Shown here piece by piece: positions 31,939 to 40,996 of a stretch of DNA of 64,000 bases. This DNA is from a virus. The first letter of the stretch is position 1. Each line of letters opens with the position of its first letter. A program made the position numbers and the translations under genes. The notes beneath the pieces are model-generated. The model ran no database searches. It saw only the letters and a list, made by a program, of their open reading frames with translations, and had not been told where the DNA came from. The stretch is taken from positions 16,051 through 80,050 of the IMG/VR virus record IMGVR_UViG_3300025122_005335. One strand, written 5' to 3'.

Positions 31939-33164
31939 ATTTTATTCTCTTTTAATGAGTTGAGGTGTTTGCGTTCTGGTGCACCATGTGGAAATTTATA
32001 TGATTCATAGAATTTTCCTATGTTTTGTGGTTTTTCTAAAAATCTAGATTCAGCAAAGTTTCTACCCTTTACAGATTCTTGAATAAATCTTCTTTCATCT
32101 TTCAAAACGAGGTTGATTTGATCGATCATTTCATCACCTGTTTTAAATTTAATGGGTGCATTTTCATATGTACAAATATCTTGACAAGCAATTGGTAGAC
32201 CATAGCAACTTGACTCTAAATGTTTTAGATCGCTCTTAGATTTGTTGAAGTTATTATCAATTAATGGGGCCACCATCATATTACCATTTAAAGTATAAAC
32301 TTTTTCCGGATAATCGAATAACTCACACCATGGGTGATATTCTATTTTACCGGTTTGTACTAAATCTACTAAATTACGCGGTATAGCTCCTAAAAATACC
32401 CACTGATAGTCTTTTATTGTCTTTCTAATAACGTCATTAACATGGTGGAAGTCATCTTTACCTTTTACTCTGTTATCTACATCAATGTGTGCACCCGATC
32501 CAGACCAGATAACTCTAGGTTTGTGTTTATTACGTTCATAATCTCTTTCGATTTTGTCTCTGTTATAAAAATTACCCATCCAAAATTTAGGAACATAATT
32601 CGGTATAACTGTTATCTTAGCATTATCTAACTTAGATGAATAATAGTCTTTCATAAACTTGCATGTTACTGTCATTTCATCGCAAAGTTCCATAATTTCT
32701 TGGATGCCTTCGCGAATTTCGTCGTCTGTAAAAGCAAATTTATATTTGTTGTAGTCAGGTATATCTTCTCTAAATGCTAAATCGTCGATTTCATAAATTA
32801 ATCTAAAACCTACTTGAGATGAAATTTCTTTTAGGTACTTTACAAACTTTCTTTGGTCGGGTGAAGCTTGTCGTTGAACTTTGATTGATTCTGTATTTCT
32901 GTAATGTTGTGGGTCGATTGTCATACAGGTAGAGGTGTGTACCATGCATTTACCGCTTGCATTTAGTAAGTATTCGGGCCATATAATTCTCCAAAAACCA
33001 CATCCACCGTAATCGGCGACATAATTCATAAAACGAGAAACAGGTGCAGGTTGATTATCTACAGGTATAGGGTTAGGTTGTTTAGTTTGTAGAGCAAAAT
33101 TAGATTGATATGGGTTTGATTTTGCAAAAGGTTGACCACCTTGCATAAATGGTGATTGAAACAT
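31935..33164 (-). CDS. Glycosyltransferase, group 1-like
   Basis: 409 residues. A Gln/Pro-rich N-terminal tail of about 40 residues precedes a GT-B type body: YVADYGGCGFWRIIWPEYLL, FRLIYEIDDL, then KITVIPNYVPKFW, RVIWSGSGAHIDV, and a C-terminal donor-site stretch KHLESSCYGLPIACQD. Similar genes occur in marine T4-like phages near gp46/gp47. Acceptor unknown. A possible late box lies 8 nt upstream. Confidence 0.75.
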   Translation of the reverse strand: MFQSPFMQGGQPFAKSNPYQSNFALQTKQPNPIPVDNQPAPVSRFMNYVADYGGCGFWRIIWPEYLLNASGKCMVHTSTCMTIDPQHYRNTESIKVQRQASPDQRKFVKYLKEISSQVGFRLIYEIDDLAFREDIPDYNKYKFAFTDDEIREGIQEIMELCDEMTVTCKFMKDYYSSKLDNAKITVIPNYVPKFWMGNFYNRDKIERDYERNKHKPRVIWSGSGAHIDVDNRVKGKDDFHHVNDVIRKTIKDYQWVFLGAIPRNLVDLVQTGKIEYHPWCELFDYPEKVYTLNGNMMVAPLIDNNFNKSKSDLKHLESSCYGLPIACQDICTYENAPIKFKTGDEMIDQINLVLKDERRFIQESVKGRNFAESRFLEKPQNIGKFYESYKFPHGAPERKHLNSLKENKI

Positions 33165-33172
33165 GTTTGATT

Positions 33173-33179
33173 TATTTAC
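33173..33179 (-). promoter_or_regulatory. Possible late promoter box (GTAAATA)
   Basis: On the minus strand GTAAATA ends 8 nt before the ATG at 33164. It is the same variant as at 31057-31063 but with longer spacing, so it is weaker evidence. Confidence 0.35.
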
Positions 33180-33186
33180 TTACGTG

Positions 33187-35001
33187 TTAGTCTTTATCAA
33201 TTTCTGTATACTTAACTCTTCGAGTAATTCCATTGCTTTTTTCCAGATATATTACTTCACCTGTAGCAGCTTTAACACTTTCTTTCCTATGACTAATAAC
33301 ATATACACATTCCTTATATTTTTCTACTCTTTCTCTTAAAATAGATGTGACTAAATCTACCCCTCTTTCATCTAGACTACTATCAAATAGTTCATCATAG
33401 ATACTAAAGTTAAACGTTACGTCTCCTTGAAGTCTTCTAATATCCATGAAAGCAAACAAGCATGCTAAATCGATATTTTTTCTTTCTGCACCCGAAAAAT
33501 TAAAATAAGAACAGAGTTTATTTTTTTCATTTATAATTTGTTCTTCAAAATATTCATTGAAAATACAAATACAATTACTGTCCATCTTTTTTAAATAATA
33601 AGCAAGTTTTTGATTGAAGACGTGTAAAATTTGTTTTACAATATATGATTTCACACCTTCTTCTGATACAATATATTTTACAACATCAAACATGTTAATT
33701 TTCTTTTTAACTGTTTCGAGTTTTGATTTTATCTCTTTAACTTTGTTATTGTAATTGGTAATTATGGTATCTAAATTTGTATCTTCTGAATCTAATTCTT
33801 TTATATCAACCTTTAGTTGATCTTGCCAATCGAGAAGTTGCTTTGCTTTTTGTTTTAGAAGTTTTTGATTGGTTAATTCATCATTACCTCGTTTAATTTT
33901 TTTACGAAGTTTGTTAATACCCCTATTCAGTTTGTCTTCGTCAGAAACCACCGAATTATAATCTTTAGTAAATGTTTTAATTTCGGATTCAACATCGTCT
34001 ATACTTTTATTAGTTATTTTTATTTCATTTTTTATATGGTCTTTATCGTCGTTATCGATTTGACGTAAACAAGTGGGGCATATTTCTTCGTTTGTACCTA
34101 TTTTTACTAAATTTGATTTTAATTGGTTGCGTGAAGCTTTTAGTTCACTTATTTTATCTCTTTTTACGGTTTTTATTTTATCTAAATCTTTTAATTTATG
34201 TTCAAACTTGGAAATAAGTTTTTCATTTTCTTCAATTATTATATCTTTTATGTTCAATAACTTATTTTTTATTTCTAAAAGTTCGTGTTCATTATTTTTT
34301 TGGCGGGTTTTATATTTTTCTTTTTTATTTTTACGTTCTTCTACTATTTGTATTTTTTGATCTTTAAAATTATCTAAAGAAGTAACATTTTCATCAAACC
34401 TAGTTGATTCTATATCAAAATCTTTTTTGGTTTCATTATAATCGTTTCTTAAATGTGAAATCATGTCACCAAAAATTTGTAAATTGAAAATACCTTCTAT
34501 AAATTTTCGTTTTTCTACCTTCTTCTTAGCCATAAACGGTATAGTATTGTTTACAGTCATAATAACACAATTTTGAAAAACATCCTCACTACAATAAATT
34601 AGATCTTTAATAAATTCGTTTGTATTAATAATTGAATCTCTTGTTATGTCTTGTTCATTTTTGTAAATGTAGCATTTTGACGGGGAAAGGGTTCTATTAA
34701 TGGAATACGAATTGGTTTCCTGTGGGGTAACAACTTTGAAATTTATAAGTACCGAACATGTAGTGTTAGTAAGATTGTTAGGTATGAGTTCTTTCTTTAA
34801 ATCTCTTAAAGTGGAGCCAAATATAACAAAATTAATTGCATCAGCTATTGTACTTTTACCTACACCGTTTCTTCTGTCTTCTTTATCTTTATTAGAACCC
34901 GTAATAATATTAAACCCGCAATTGAACTTTACCTTTACTGGGTCATTACCTACTGAGAGAAAATTTTGAATAGTAACATCTTCGAAGAAGATTTGCTTCA
35001 T
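33187..35001 (-). CDS. gp46: Recombination endonuclease subunit gp46 (SbcC/Rad50-like)
   Basis: SMC-type ATPase that works with gp47 to resect DNA ends. Walker A NGVGKSTI is at residues 45-52. Long coiled coils flank a zinc hook C308-P-T-C311. The signature FSGAERKNIDLACLFAF and Walker B region SIYDELFDSSLDERG are near the C-terminus. Length of 604 is close to T4 gp46 (560). TATAAT lies 8 nt before the ATG but without a clear -35. Confidence 0.95.
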   Translation of the reverse strand: MKQIFFEDVTIQNFLSVGNDPVKVKFNCGFNIITGSNKDKEDRRNGVGKSTIADAINFVIFGSTLRDLKKELIPNNLTNTTCSVLINFKVVTPQETNSYSINRTLSPSKCYIYKNEQDITRDSIINTNEFIKDLIYCSEDVFQNCVIMTVNNTIPFMAKKKVEKRKFIEGIFNLQIFGDMISHLRNDYNETKKDFDIESTRFDENVTSLDNFKDQKIQIVEERKNKKEKYKTRQKNNEHELLEIKNKLLNIKDIIIEENEKLISKFEHKLKDLDKIKTVKRDKISELKASRNQLKSNLVKIGTNEEICPTCLRQIDNDDKDHIKNEIKITNKSIDDVESEIKTFTKDYNSVVSDEDKLNRGINKLRKKIKRGNDELTNQKLLKQKAKQLLDWQDQLKVDIKELDSEDTNLDTIITNYNNKVKEIKSKLETVKKKINMFDVVKYIVSEEGVKSYIVKQILHVFNQKLAYYLKKMDSNCICIFNEYFEEQIINEKNKLCSYFNFSGAERKNIDLACLFAFMDIRRLQGDVTFNFSIYDELFDSSLDERGVDLVTSILRERVEKYKECVYVISHRKESVKAATGEVIYLEKSNGITRRVKYTEIDKD

Positions 35002-35023
35002 AAAATATAATTATACGTATATC

Positions 35024-35782
35024 CTATGAGGATCTACTTTTATTTTTTAGTTTTTGTATGATATCTTTTTTAGAAAAAACATCAATTAAATCTTTTATTT
35101 CACATTTGGTTTTCATATAAAAGACTTTCATACCTCTTAATACTCTCTCTTCTAGATCGTCTTTATATCTTTCCACGTGATCATGAAATATTATTTTATT
35201 TTCTACAGATGTTACGTGTGGAAACCAAAGAAACGGTGTGGATAAGTTTTTTTGTGATATTCTGTACGATAAATCTGACCACTCCATTGCAGCTCTATAC
35301 CTTTCATCAAAAAATCCCACTTTCTTAAAAATATCTTTATGTAAATAAACTAAATTAGCAGCGGTTCCATAATTTAATGTTAGTGTATTGTCTCCTAAGT
35401 CTATAGTTAGTCGTGTATTTTCATCTAACCCTCTTGGATCATCTTCATTATCACAAAAATATAAAGCTTTTAACTTTGTTTTATTGGCAACGTCTATGTA
35501 ATCTTGGAAAACACTGTCATCAATTATTTCTACTGTATCATTTATTATAAAAACGTGTTCAATAGTTTCATCTTTTAGTAGTTCCCTAATTCCCATATTG
35601 TAACAAGCACTTGGGTACTTGGTATACGTGGGACTTATGTATTTTTTTACGGACTTGTTAAAATCAGTTTTTTTACCGTCGTTCACAACAACGGTTTTGT
35701 CTAAAACCGGTGTGAGCCCCCTTAAACACTTTTTTAATTGAGAACCACCTAATGTTAAAACAACTATTCCTATTCCTTGCAT
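35024..35782 (-). CDS. Glycosyltransferase family 2-like
   Basis: 252 residues. MQGIGIVVLTLGGSQLKKCL, TVVVNDGKKTD, and ACYNMGIRELL followed by HVFIINDTVEI are the nucleotide-sugar binding strands and the D-x-x position of GT-A enzymes; GFFDERYRAAMEWSDLSYRI is the acceptor-side motif common in this group. It lies between gp46 and gp47, overlapping gp47 by 13 nt, so a sugar gene has been inserted inside the gp46-gp47 pair. Confidence 0.82.
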   Translation of the reverse strand: MQGIGIVVLTLGGSQLKKCLRGLTPVLDKTVVVNDGKKTDFNKSVKKYISPTYTKYPSACYNMGIRELLKDETIEHVFIINDTVEIIDDSVFQDYIDVANKTKLKALYFCDNEDDPRGLDENTRLTIDLGDNTLTLNYGTAANLVYLHKDIFKKVGFFDERYRAAMEWSDLSYRISQKNLSTPFLWFPHVTSVENKIIFHDHVERYKDDLEERVLRGMKVFYMKTKCEIKDLIDVFSKKDIIQKLKNKSRSS

Positions 35783-36831
35783 TGTTTATATAAATCTACT
35801 GTATATTCTATTACTTCTTTTTTGTTGTTAACGTCTAACATGTTTATAAAATTGGTAATTGCTGTTTGATAATCTACACCCGAGTATTCGTACTCTAATT
35901 CACCTTCTACAGAAAATTTATTGTAATTAATTTCGTAATCAACAGTAATTGTGAAGGGTTTTAGGTTGTTTAAACATATCATGATGATATCTAAGTCGTC
36001 TGCTTGTACGTTTTTATCAATAACCAACTTTATTATATTGCCCTTTATTAATTTTCTTAGTTCAGGGGTTATACCATCGAAGGAAATAAGCTCACTTAGT
36101 AATATTTTTTTGTGTTTTGGCGATACCGTGTTTTTATAAAAAACAGGTTCTTGTATTTTATCAAAATCCAAAATATAGAACCCTTTTTCGCTTTCTGCAT
36201 CTCCAAAATCCATTTGGAATGGGTTACCTAGGTAAAGAATTTTACCATCTTTAAATTTACGTTCATCTTTTAAGTGAAAGTGCCCTGTAATTACCATTTT
36301 TGATTTTTTTAATAGAGAATGGGGGTTATCTCCACTGTCACATACCTTAAAATTGTTCATTTTAAAATTTTCTAGCTCAAAATGGCCAAATATAAGATCA
36401 GATTTTGGTATTTTTTTAATTTGTTCGCCCCAGGGTACAAAAGTTATTGTTTTATTGTGAATTTCTTCTGTGTGTAGCTTGTCAATAACGCTTATATTAT
36501 TCCAACCATTCAATAATGACAGTGAATTAACGCAACTAGTATCTTTATAATAGCAGTCGTGGTTACCGGTGATCATTACGATGTTATAATCCTTTAATAT
36601 ATCAAAAAATTGTTTTGCAATTTGTAGACTGTTAACAGCTATTTCATCTCTGTAGTGAAATAGATCACCACAAATCATAATATCTTTTATTTTTAATTTT
36701 TTTAAGTTTTTATCTAACCATTTACCCCAATCAAGCAGAATTTTATGCCAATTACTCTTGTTTTGGTGGATTCCTAAATGTATGTCTGATATGCAACAAA
36801 TTTTTGATTGTTTGAAATTTATAGTAACCAC
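35770..36831 (-). CDS. gp47: Recombination endonuclease subunit gp47 (SbcD/Mre11-like)
   Basis: Metallophosphoesterase nuclease partner of gp46. ISDIHLGIHQNK, MICGDLFHYRDE, MITGNHDCYYK and FGHFELENF, then VITGHFHLKDER, are the five phosphodiesterase motifs. Length of 353 matches T4 gp47 (339). The GTG start at 36831 begins directly at the conserved first strand. No good early promoter was found upstream. Confidence 0.95.
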   Translation of the reverse strand: MVTINFKQSKICCISDIHLGIHQNKSNWHKILLDWGKWLDKNLKKLKIKDIMICGDLFHYRDEIAVNSLQIAKQFFDILKDYNIVMITGNHDCYYKDTSCVNSLSLLNGWNNISVIDKLHTEEIHNKTITFVPWGEQIKKIPKSDLIFGHFELENFKMNNFKVCDSGDNPHSLLKKSKMVITGHFHLKDERKFKDGKILYLGNPFQMDFGDAESEKGFYILDFDKIQEPVFYKNTVSPKHKKILLSELISFDGITPELRKLIKGNIIKLVIDKNVQADDLDIIMICLNNLKPFTITVDYEINYNKFSVEGELEYEYSGVDYQTAITNFINMLDVNNKKEVIEYTVDLYKQCKE

Positions 36832-36856
36832 TTTAAATATAATATATTAATTACAA

Positions 36857-37864
36857 ATGAGTACAACCCTTGTTACAGCAATTTATTATGGAGAAAGAGA
36901 AGGTGAGTTTGGAGGTCGGTGTTGGCAAGAGCAATACTATTTTTCTTCTTTTCAAAACATTTATAATTTTAACTTACCCACAGTAGTTTTTTGCGATAAG
37001 CGCGGCTATGAGAAAATTTTAAAATATTTTGACTACTTAGATTATATTGGTATTCCAAATAAATGGACAATCATTGTAAGCGAATTAGGAGACTTTAAAT
37101 TTAAAGATATTATAGGTTCACATAGAACTAGAGTTATTGAGTGGGAAAAGAAACAAACAGAAATAAGAAAAAAAGAAAACCCTGACGAACCTGGATTTTT
37201 TCATGCTCGTTGTGAAATACTTTGTCACAGAAAACTTTATTTTGTAAAAGAAGTAGCAGAAAAGAACCCGTTTAATACGGATAATTTTGTATGGGTTGAT
37301 TCCGGGTGCACCCATTGGGGATTAAACCCACATAGTTTAGGTGGTGTGGAAATTAATAACTTTTTTAACAAAAAACATTATTACCCATACAATAAAAACA
37401 ACGTGTTTACACCTGATGTGGGTAAAGGTATAGACAATTTAATTACTAAGCACAAATTTGTTGAAACCAAACATGGTAATCTTTGGTATAATTTACACCA
37501 CGTTAAGCTTTTGTCAAAACTATTAGAAACAGATTATGGTTTTGAAGAATCAAACAGTCATCTAATACACCAATTAGTTGGTGGTGTGATAGGAATTCAC
37601 CCTAGTGAGTTTAAACCGTTATTTGATTTCTACGAAAAGGCTTTATTACTTTTAACTAGTACAGAACCACCTAACACGGACTTTTTTACAGAAGAAATTA
37701 TTTTATCAGCTTACTATAAAATAAGAAATCAGTTTACGTTAGATTTTGAGGAATGGAACCATGATGTAAAAAGCGACCCAAGTTGGGTTGATTTCGGTGA
37801 TGAAGACCGAACACGGGTAAAGTGTTTTTACAAAGTATGGGACGAGTTTAAACAATTCGCGTAA
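36857..37864 (+). CDS. HtrL/YibB-like protein, probable glycosyltransferase
   Basis: 335 residues. It begins TTLVTAIYYGEREGEFGG, and NFVWVDSGCTHWGL in the middle is the key motif. It is a paralogue of the gene at 56492 (VVWVDAGVTEW, KNNIFTP, LGG). The family is thought to be GT-A-like and linked to polysaccharide synthesis; that is knowledge of the family, not shown here. A TTTAAATA at 36832-36839 could act as a late box, giving an 11-nt leader. Confidence 0.68.
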   Translation: MSTTLVTAIYYGEREGEFGGRCWQEQYYFSSFQNIYNFNLPTVVFCDKRGYEKILKYFDYLDYIGIPNKWTIIVSELGDFKFKDIIGSHRTRVIEWEKKQTEIRKKENPDEPGFFHARCEILCHRKLYFVKEVAEKNPFNTDNFVWVDSGCTHWGLNPHSLGGVEINNFFNKKHYYPYNKNNVFTPDVGKGIDNLITKHKFVETKHGNLWYNLHHVKLLSKLLETDYGFEESNSHLIHQLVGGVIGIHPSEFKPLFDFYEKALLLLTSTEPPNTDFFTEEIILSAYYKIRNQFTLDFEEWNHDVKSDPSWVDFGDEDRTRVKCFYKVWDEFKQFA

Positions 37865-38350
37865 TCAATTATAATAGGCCTCATTTTCGTCCGTGGGTTT
37901 AACATAAACTGTTGTTTGTGCGTTTTGGCCATCGTTTAACGACTCTTCGTAAATTCTTTCTTTATATTCATTAAGAGCTTCATGGTGTCGTTTTTCTTTT
38001 TTAATTCGATTAATAAATGCATGAAACGCAATTGTAGTAAAATATGAAAAAGGATTGTATTTGTTACCATTTGAATCTGTTGCTTCTAAATTGAATTTTT
38101 TATTGAAAAGAGCTGTAAACATTTTTACAACTGCATCACCGATCATTTCATCTTTGTAGCTATAATTTATAAAATTAGGCGCATAACTTAAACCGTGAGC
38201 AATTTTTGTTATCATTTCACCAAGCTCATTTCCACATACGTCGGTTTTATAATAAGTTGCAATTGCTTCTTTGAATTCTTTTGAATTAACGTAATGTTCT
38301 TTACTTTTAGGTTTAATTTTAACGCCGTTTTTAGGTTTTTTTGCTTGCAT
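37865..38350 (-). CDS. gp55: Late-gene sigma factor (gp55-like)
   Basis: Phage sigma that directs host RNA polymerase to TATAAATA promoters. NPFSYFTTIAFHAFINRIKKEKRH closely matches T4 gp55 ([22 protein letters not shown]), the region-2-like core. KDEMIGDAVVKMF corresponds to the upstream helix. Length 161 vs 185 in T4. The T4 C-terminal clamp-binding motif (LDFLYE type) is not evident; this protein ends DENEAYYN. Early promoter 11 nt upstream. Confidence 0.9.
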   Translation of the reverse strand: MQAKKPKNGVKIKPKSKEHYVNSKEFKEAIATYYKTDVCGNELGEMITKIAHGLSYAPNFINYSYKDEMIGDAVVKMFTALFNKKFNLEATDSNGNKYNPFSYFTTIAFHAFINRIKKEKRHHEALNEYKERIYEESLNDGQNAQTTVYVKPTDENEAYYN

Positions 38351-38361
38351 GGCTATCTTTA

Positions 38362-38389
38362 ATTATAATATTGTTATGTATAAGTTCAA
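38362..38389 (-). promoter_or_regulatory. Early promoter TTGAAC-N16-TATAAT of gp55
   Basis: On the minus strand the -35 is at 38389-38384 and the -10 at 38367-38362, 11 nt before the ATG at 38350. Confidence 0.8.
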
Positions 38390-38394
38390 CACTA

Positions 38395-39831
38395 TCATTC
38401 GTATAAATCTTTTATTTTTACACATATGTTTTCTTGTGTATATAAATCTATTCTTTTATCGGAATGAACTTCACCATACCGCAACTGGTCTGCAATATCA
38501 ACTATAGTTAATTTGTTTTTGCTTTCGTGCAAACGAAGTCCACGACCGATCGACTGTAAGATTTTAATTTTAGCTTTACCGCCACTAGCAAAAACAATGT
38601 AATGTAAATTATTGATACTGATACCAGTAGAGAAAATCCTGCTAATAGCAATACAAATAATATTATCATCCCGCTCAATAAGTTTTTTAACTTTATCACG
38701 CTCTTCAACATCTACTTCTCCTCTTATAAAATATATTTTTTTTTCTTTATCGTTATTACTTAGTTCTTTGTAAAGTGCTTCTCCATGTCTTATATAATCT
38801 ACTAAAATTAGAGAATTGTTTTTTACGCCTGTTGTAAGTTTTTTTATTATATTATTTCGAAATACGTTTTCGAAAAGAAATTCAAATTCTTGTCTATATC
38901 TTTCACCTGGGTCTGATATATCGATAGAATACTTGGGTCGTTGTTTGTAATGTAATCTCACTACTTGTGCAACAGCATTAGTAACAAAATTTTCTATACG
39001 AAGTTCATAACTCTTTTTTTGGTATATAACTGGACCAATTTTACCTATTATGTTCCACTGATCTGAATTATTATCTGGTAACGTTCCTGTAAATCCAAAC
39101 TTATTTTCTGTTCTTATATTTTTTATAATTTTGTTTACTTTATTTGACCTTCTTACTTTATGACACTCATCAATTACTAATATATCTACGTGTTCTACCC
39201 AGTCTAAATTTGTTTTTTCGCTTTGTAAAATACCTAAATTAGCAATAATAACATTATTTGTTAGATCAACGGGTGAGTTACCGGTCCATTTACCGACTGA
39301 AAATGAAACATTATACTTTTTAAAATCATTGAACGTTTGATTTACTAATCCTAAATCGGGAACTATAACTAAAACTTTCCACGTGTCTTTATTCACTTCT
39401 TGGTAGATTCTTTCCAGCATACTAGCCATGGCTAATGTCTTACCACCAGCAGTTGCTAACATAACAACACCTCTTCCTTTATCTAAACACTCATTTACAA
39501 TTTCTTTTTGATAATCTCTTAATTGTAAAGAAAGTTTACCATTACCACCATGAAGTATTTGAGGTTTAATAATTTCTTTAATACTATTTTCTAGATGTAT
39601 TTTATCTGAAGGAAATTCTTTTTTAATAAATTGAATTATATTAGCTGTAAGACCAACTTCATATTTACCCGCGGGGGTTATAACATAAGTTCTTGCAGGC
39701 ATATATCTACCATACCTTCTAGCAAATCTAGCACCCTCATTTTCAAAAGAGAAATGTTCTCTTATTATGTTAAGGTTATCTGTTTTTAGAAAAGCTTGAC
39801 GTTTTCTTTTATCGTAGTGAAATACTACCAT
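38395..39831 (-). CDS. uvsW: UvsW helicase
   Basis: Superfamily 2 helicase that unwinds R-loops and branched DNA and, in T4, switches off origin replication. Walker A MLATAGGKTLAMA (near 125), DEAH-like LVIDECHKVRRS, FGFTGTLPD (motif III), and the C-terminal motif VI QSIGRGLRLHESKN are all present. Length of 478 is close to T4 UvsW (503). In T4 UvsW is a late protein; here an early-type promoter lies 7 nt upstream. Confidence 0.94.
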   Translation of the reverse strand: MVVFHYDKRKRQAFLKTDNLNIIREHFSFENEGARFARRYGRYMPARTYVITPAGKYEVGLTANIIQFIKKEFPSDKIHLENSIKEIIKPQILHGGNGKLSLQLRDYQKEIVNECLDKGRGVVMLATAGGKTLAMASMLERIYQEVNKDTWKVLVIVPDLGLVNQTFNDFKKYNVSFSVGKWTGNSPVDLTNNVIIANLGILQSEKTNLDWVEHVDILVIDECHKVRRSNKVNKIIKNIRTENKFGFTGTLPDNNSDQWNIIGKIGPVIYQKKSYELRIENFVTNAVAQVVRLHYKQRPKYSIDISDPGERYRQEFEFLFENVFRNNIIKKLTTGVKNNSLILVDYIRHGEALYKELSNNDKEKKIYFIRGEVDVEERDKVKKLIERDDNIICIAISRIFSTGISINNLHYIVFASGGKAKIKILQSIGRGLRLHESKNKLTIVDIADQLRYGEVHSDKRIDLYTQENICVKIKDLYE

Positions 39832-39838
39832 TACATTG

Positions 39839-39866
39839 ATTGTAAAATATTTACCGTGTTTTTCAA
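39839..39866 (-). promoter_or_regulatory. Early promoter TTGAAA-N16-TACAAT of uvsW
   Basis: On the minus strand the -35 is at 39866-39861 and the -10 at 39844-39839, 7 nt before the ATG at 39831. It follows a terminator by about 11 nt. Confidence 0.72.
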
Positions 39867-39877
39867 GATAAATATTT

Positions 39878-39909
39878 AAAAAAATACCCCCGTCTACGAA
39901 TAGACGGGG
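39878..39909 (-). terminator. Intrinsic terminator (TTCG loop)
   Basis: On the minus strand a 9-bp stem CCCCGTCTA / TAGACGGGG with a TTCG tetraloop is followed, after GTA, by seven T. It ends the membrane-protein transcript upstream of uvsW. Confidence 0.88.
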
Positions 39910-39936
39910 TGTTTTAGAATTGTTAGAAGATTATAA

Positions 39937-40227
39937 TTATTTAACTTCCCAACTCAATCCATTTGTCCATTTAAGAACGTGATTAAGTATCCACGCATAA
40001 ACCCAGCCACCTAACCACCCAGCAATACCAAATCCGACAATACTCGGTATAGTACTTGTAACAGTCTCTCCTATTGTATGTACGGCTCCATCGACGTCAC
40101 CTAATGTACCAGCAGCAAGCAATGCTAACACTGGTAAAACAATGACCTTTACAGCTCCGGTGAATGCGCCCAGCAAACCGACTACATTTGCTACGGACAG
40201 CACTCCAACTTTAGTTAATTTCTTCAT
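39937..40227 (-). CDS. Small late membrane protein, 96 aa
   Basis: Unrecognised. Three hydrophobic Gly/Ala-rich helices (about residues 10-28, 30-42 and 60-82, ending VYAWILNHVLKW) indicate an integral inner-membrane protein. It is paired with the DUF4282-like membrane protein upstream and followed by a terminator. TTAAATA lies 7 nt before its ATG. Late timing and membrane location would be compatible with a role in lysis or envelope remodelling; that is a guess. Confidence 0.7.
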   Translation of the reverse strand: MKKLTKVGVLSVANVVGLLGAFTGAVKVIVLPVLALLAAGTLGDVDGAVHTIGETVTSTIPSIVGFGIAGWLGGWVYAWILNHVLKWTNGLSWEVK

Positions 40228-40234
40228 TACCGTT

Positions 40235-40241
40235 TATTTAA
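40235..40241 (-). promoter_or_regulatory. Late promoter box (TTAAATA)
   Basis: On the minus strand the box ends 7 nt before the ATG at 40227. It is a modest match and could instead be chance in AT-rich DNA. Confidence 0.45.
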
Positions 40242-40256
40242 GCGAAACCCCTTCAT

Positions 40257-40499
40257 TTATTTGCTATACCCACCACGTATTTTCTTTAATTCCTTATGGA
40301 TTTCGAAAATAACCAACAGTAATTCAGCGTAAATGCGACAAACAATAGGACCACCTATAGCAATAGCTAACCCCTCGAGTAAACCAGCAGTAAAGGCTGT
40401 AAATAACCCAACAATAATAGCAACAACGGCCCCAATATAAGAGATTATCTTTAAGATCCCGGGAGTGATCATGTATTCGTAATTTAAGAATGCTTTCAT
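40257..40499 (-). CDS. DUF4282-like small membrane protein
   Basis: 80 residues. YEYMITPGILKIISYIGAVV, a second hydrophobic helix, and CRIYAELLLVIFEIHKELKK match the layout of DUF4282 proteins (two transmembrane helices, then R-x-Y-x-E-L-L and an amphipathic tail). Function of that family is unknown. A late box lies 6 nt upstream. The pair with the next membrane protein forms a small late unit ended by a terminator. Confidence 0.78.
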   Translation of the reverse strand: MKAFLNYEYMITPGILKIISYIGAVVAIIVGLFTAFTAGLLEGLAIAIGGPIVCRIYAELLLVIFEIHKELKKIRGGYSK

Positions 40500-40505
40500 G
40501 AAAAT

Positions 40506-40512
40506 TATTTAT
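40506..40512 (-). promoter_or_regulatory. Late promoter box (CAATAAATA)
   Basis: On the minus strand the box ends 6 nt before the ATG at 40499. Confidence 0.6.
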
Positions 40513-40530
40513 TGATATGCTCCAAAAATT

Positions 40531-40996
40531 TATATTAATAATAAGGCTCTTGGGAGACTCCCAGTAATTATTCAGGTAACTCTTCTTTGGACAAATTACC
40601 ACCAAATTGTTCATATTCTGGTGTGGTAATATCGATATTGTCTTTTGCTAACATTTTTTTAAAATAATCAATGTATAATCTATCAAATAACCCCCATCTC
40701 ACAAGTTCTACGTATTGAATTAACGGTGAATCAGTTTGATCTTCTTCTCTAGTTAAAAATGTACCACCTTTACCTTGTCTACAAGCAACGTAATTCCATT
40801 TTTTAGAATATTTCCTTAAGTCTTCATCTGTTTCTAATACCCACCCAGAAAAATCACCCTCTTTACTCTTTAAAAGTTCGATAAATCTATCTTTATTCCA
40901 TATTGCTGCTTGAAGAGAGTTCCGATATTCGTTATTATTAGATATTCTCCCAAAATTTGTATTATTAATAGGGCCTTCGGAGACTCCCAATAATGG
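40531..40996. repeat. Pair of imperfect about 35-nt repeats
   Basis: About 40531-40566 (between genes) and 40960-40996 (inside the glycosyltransferase-like gene) share GGAGACTCCCA-TAAT with similar flanks. In the gene it encodes PLLGVSEGPINN; just after the gene's stop the other copy would read LLGVSQEPYY. The outer copy also folds as a short hairpin, without a U-tract. Confidence 0.45.

Noticed and set aside
35002-35041. Early promoter for gp46
   Set aside because: TATAAT is present 8 nt before the ATG, but no acceptable -35 lies 15-17 nt upstream, so I did not annotate it.
40543-40556. Hairpin TGGGA-GAC-TCCCA as a terminator between 40499 and 40568
   Set aside because: Short stem without a U-run on either strand; better explained as part of the imperfect repeat.
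40324-40614. A 96-residue open frame on the minus strand overlapping the DUF4282-like gene
   Set aside because: It is a shifted frame over a recognisable membrane protein, has Tyr/Trp-rich shadow composition and no promoter or ribosome site.
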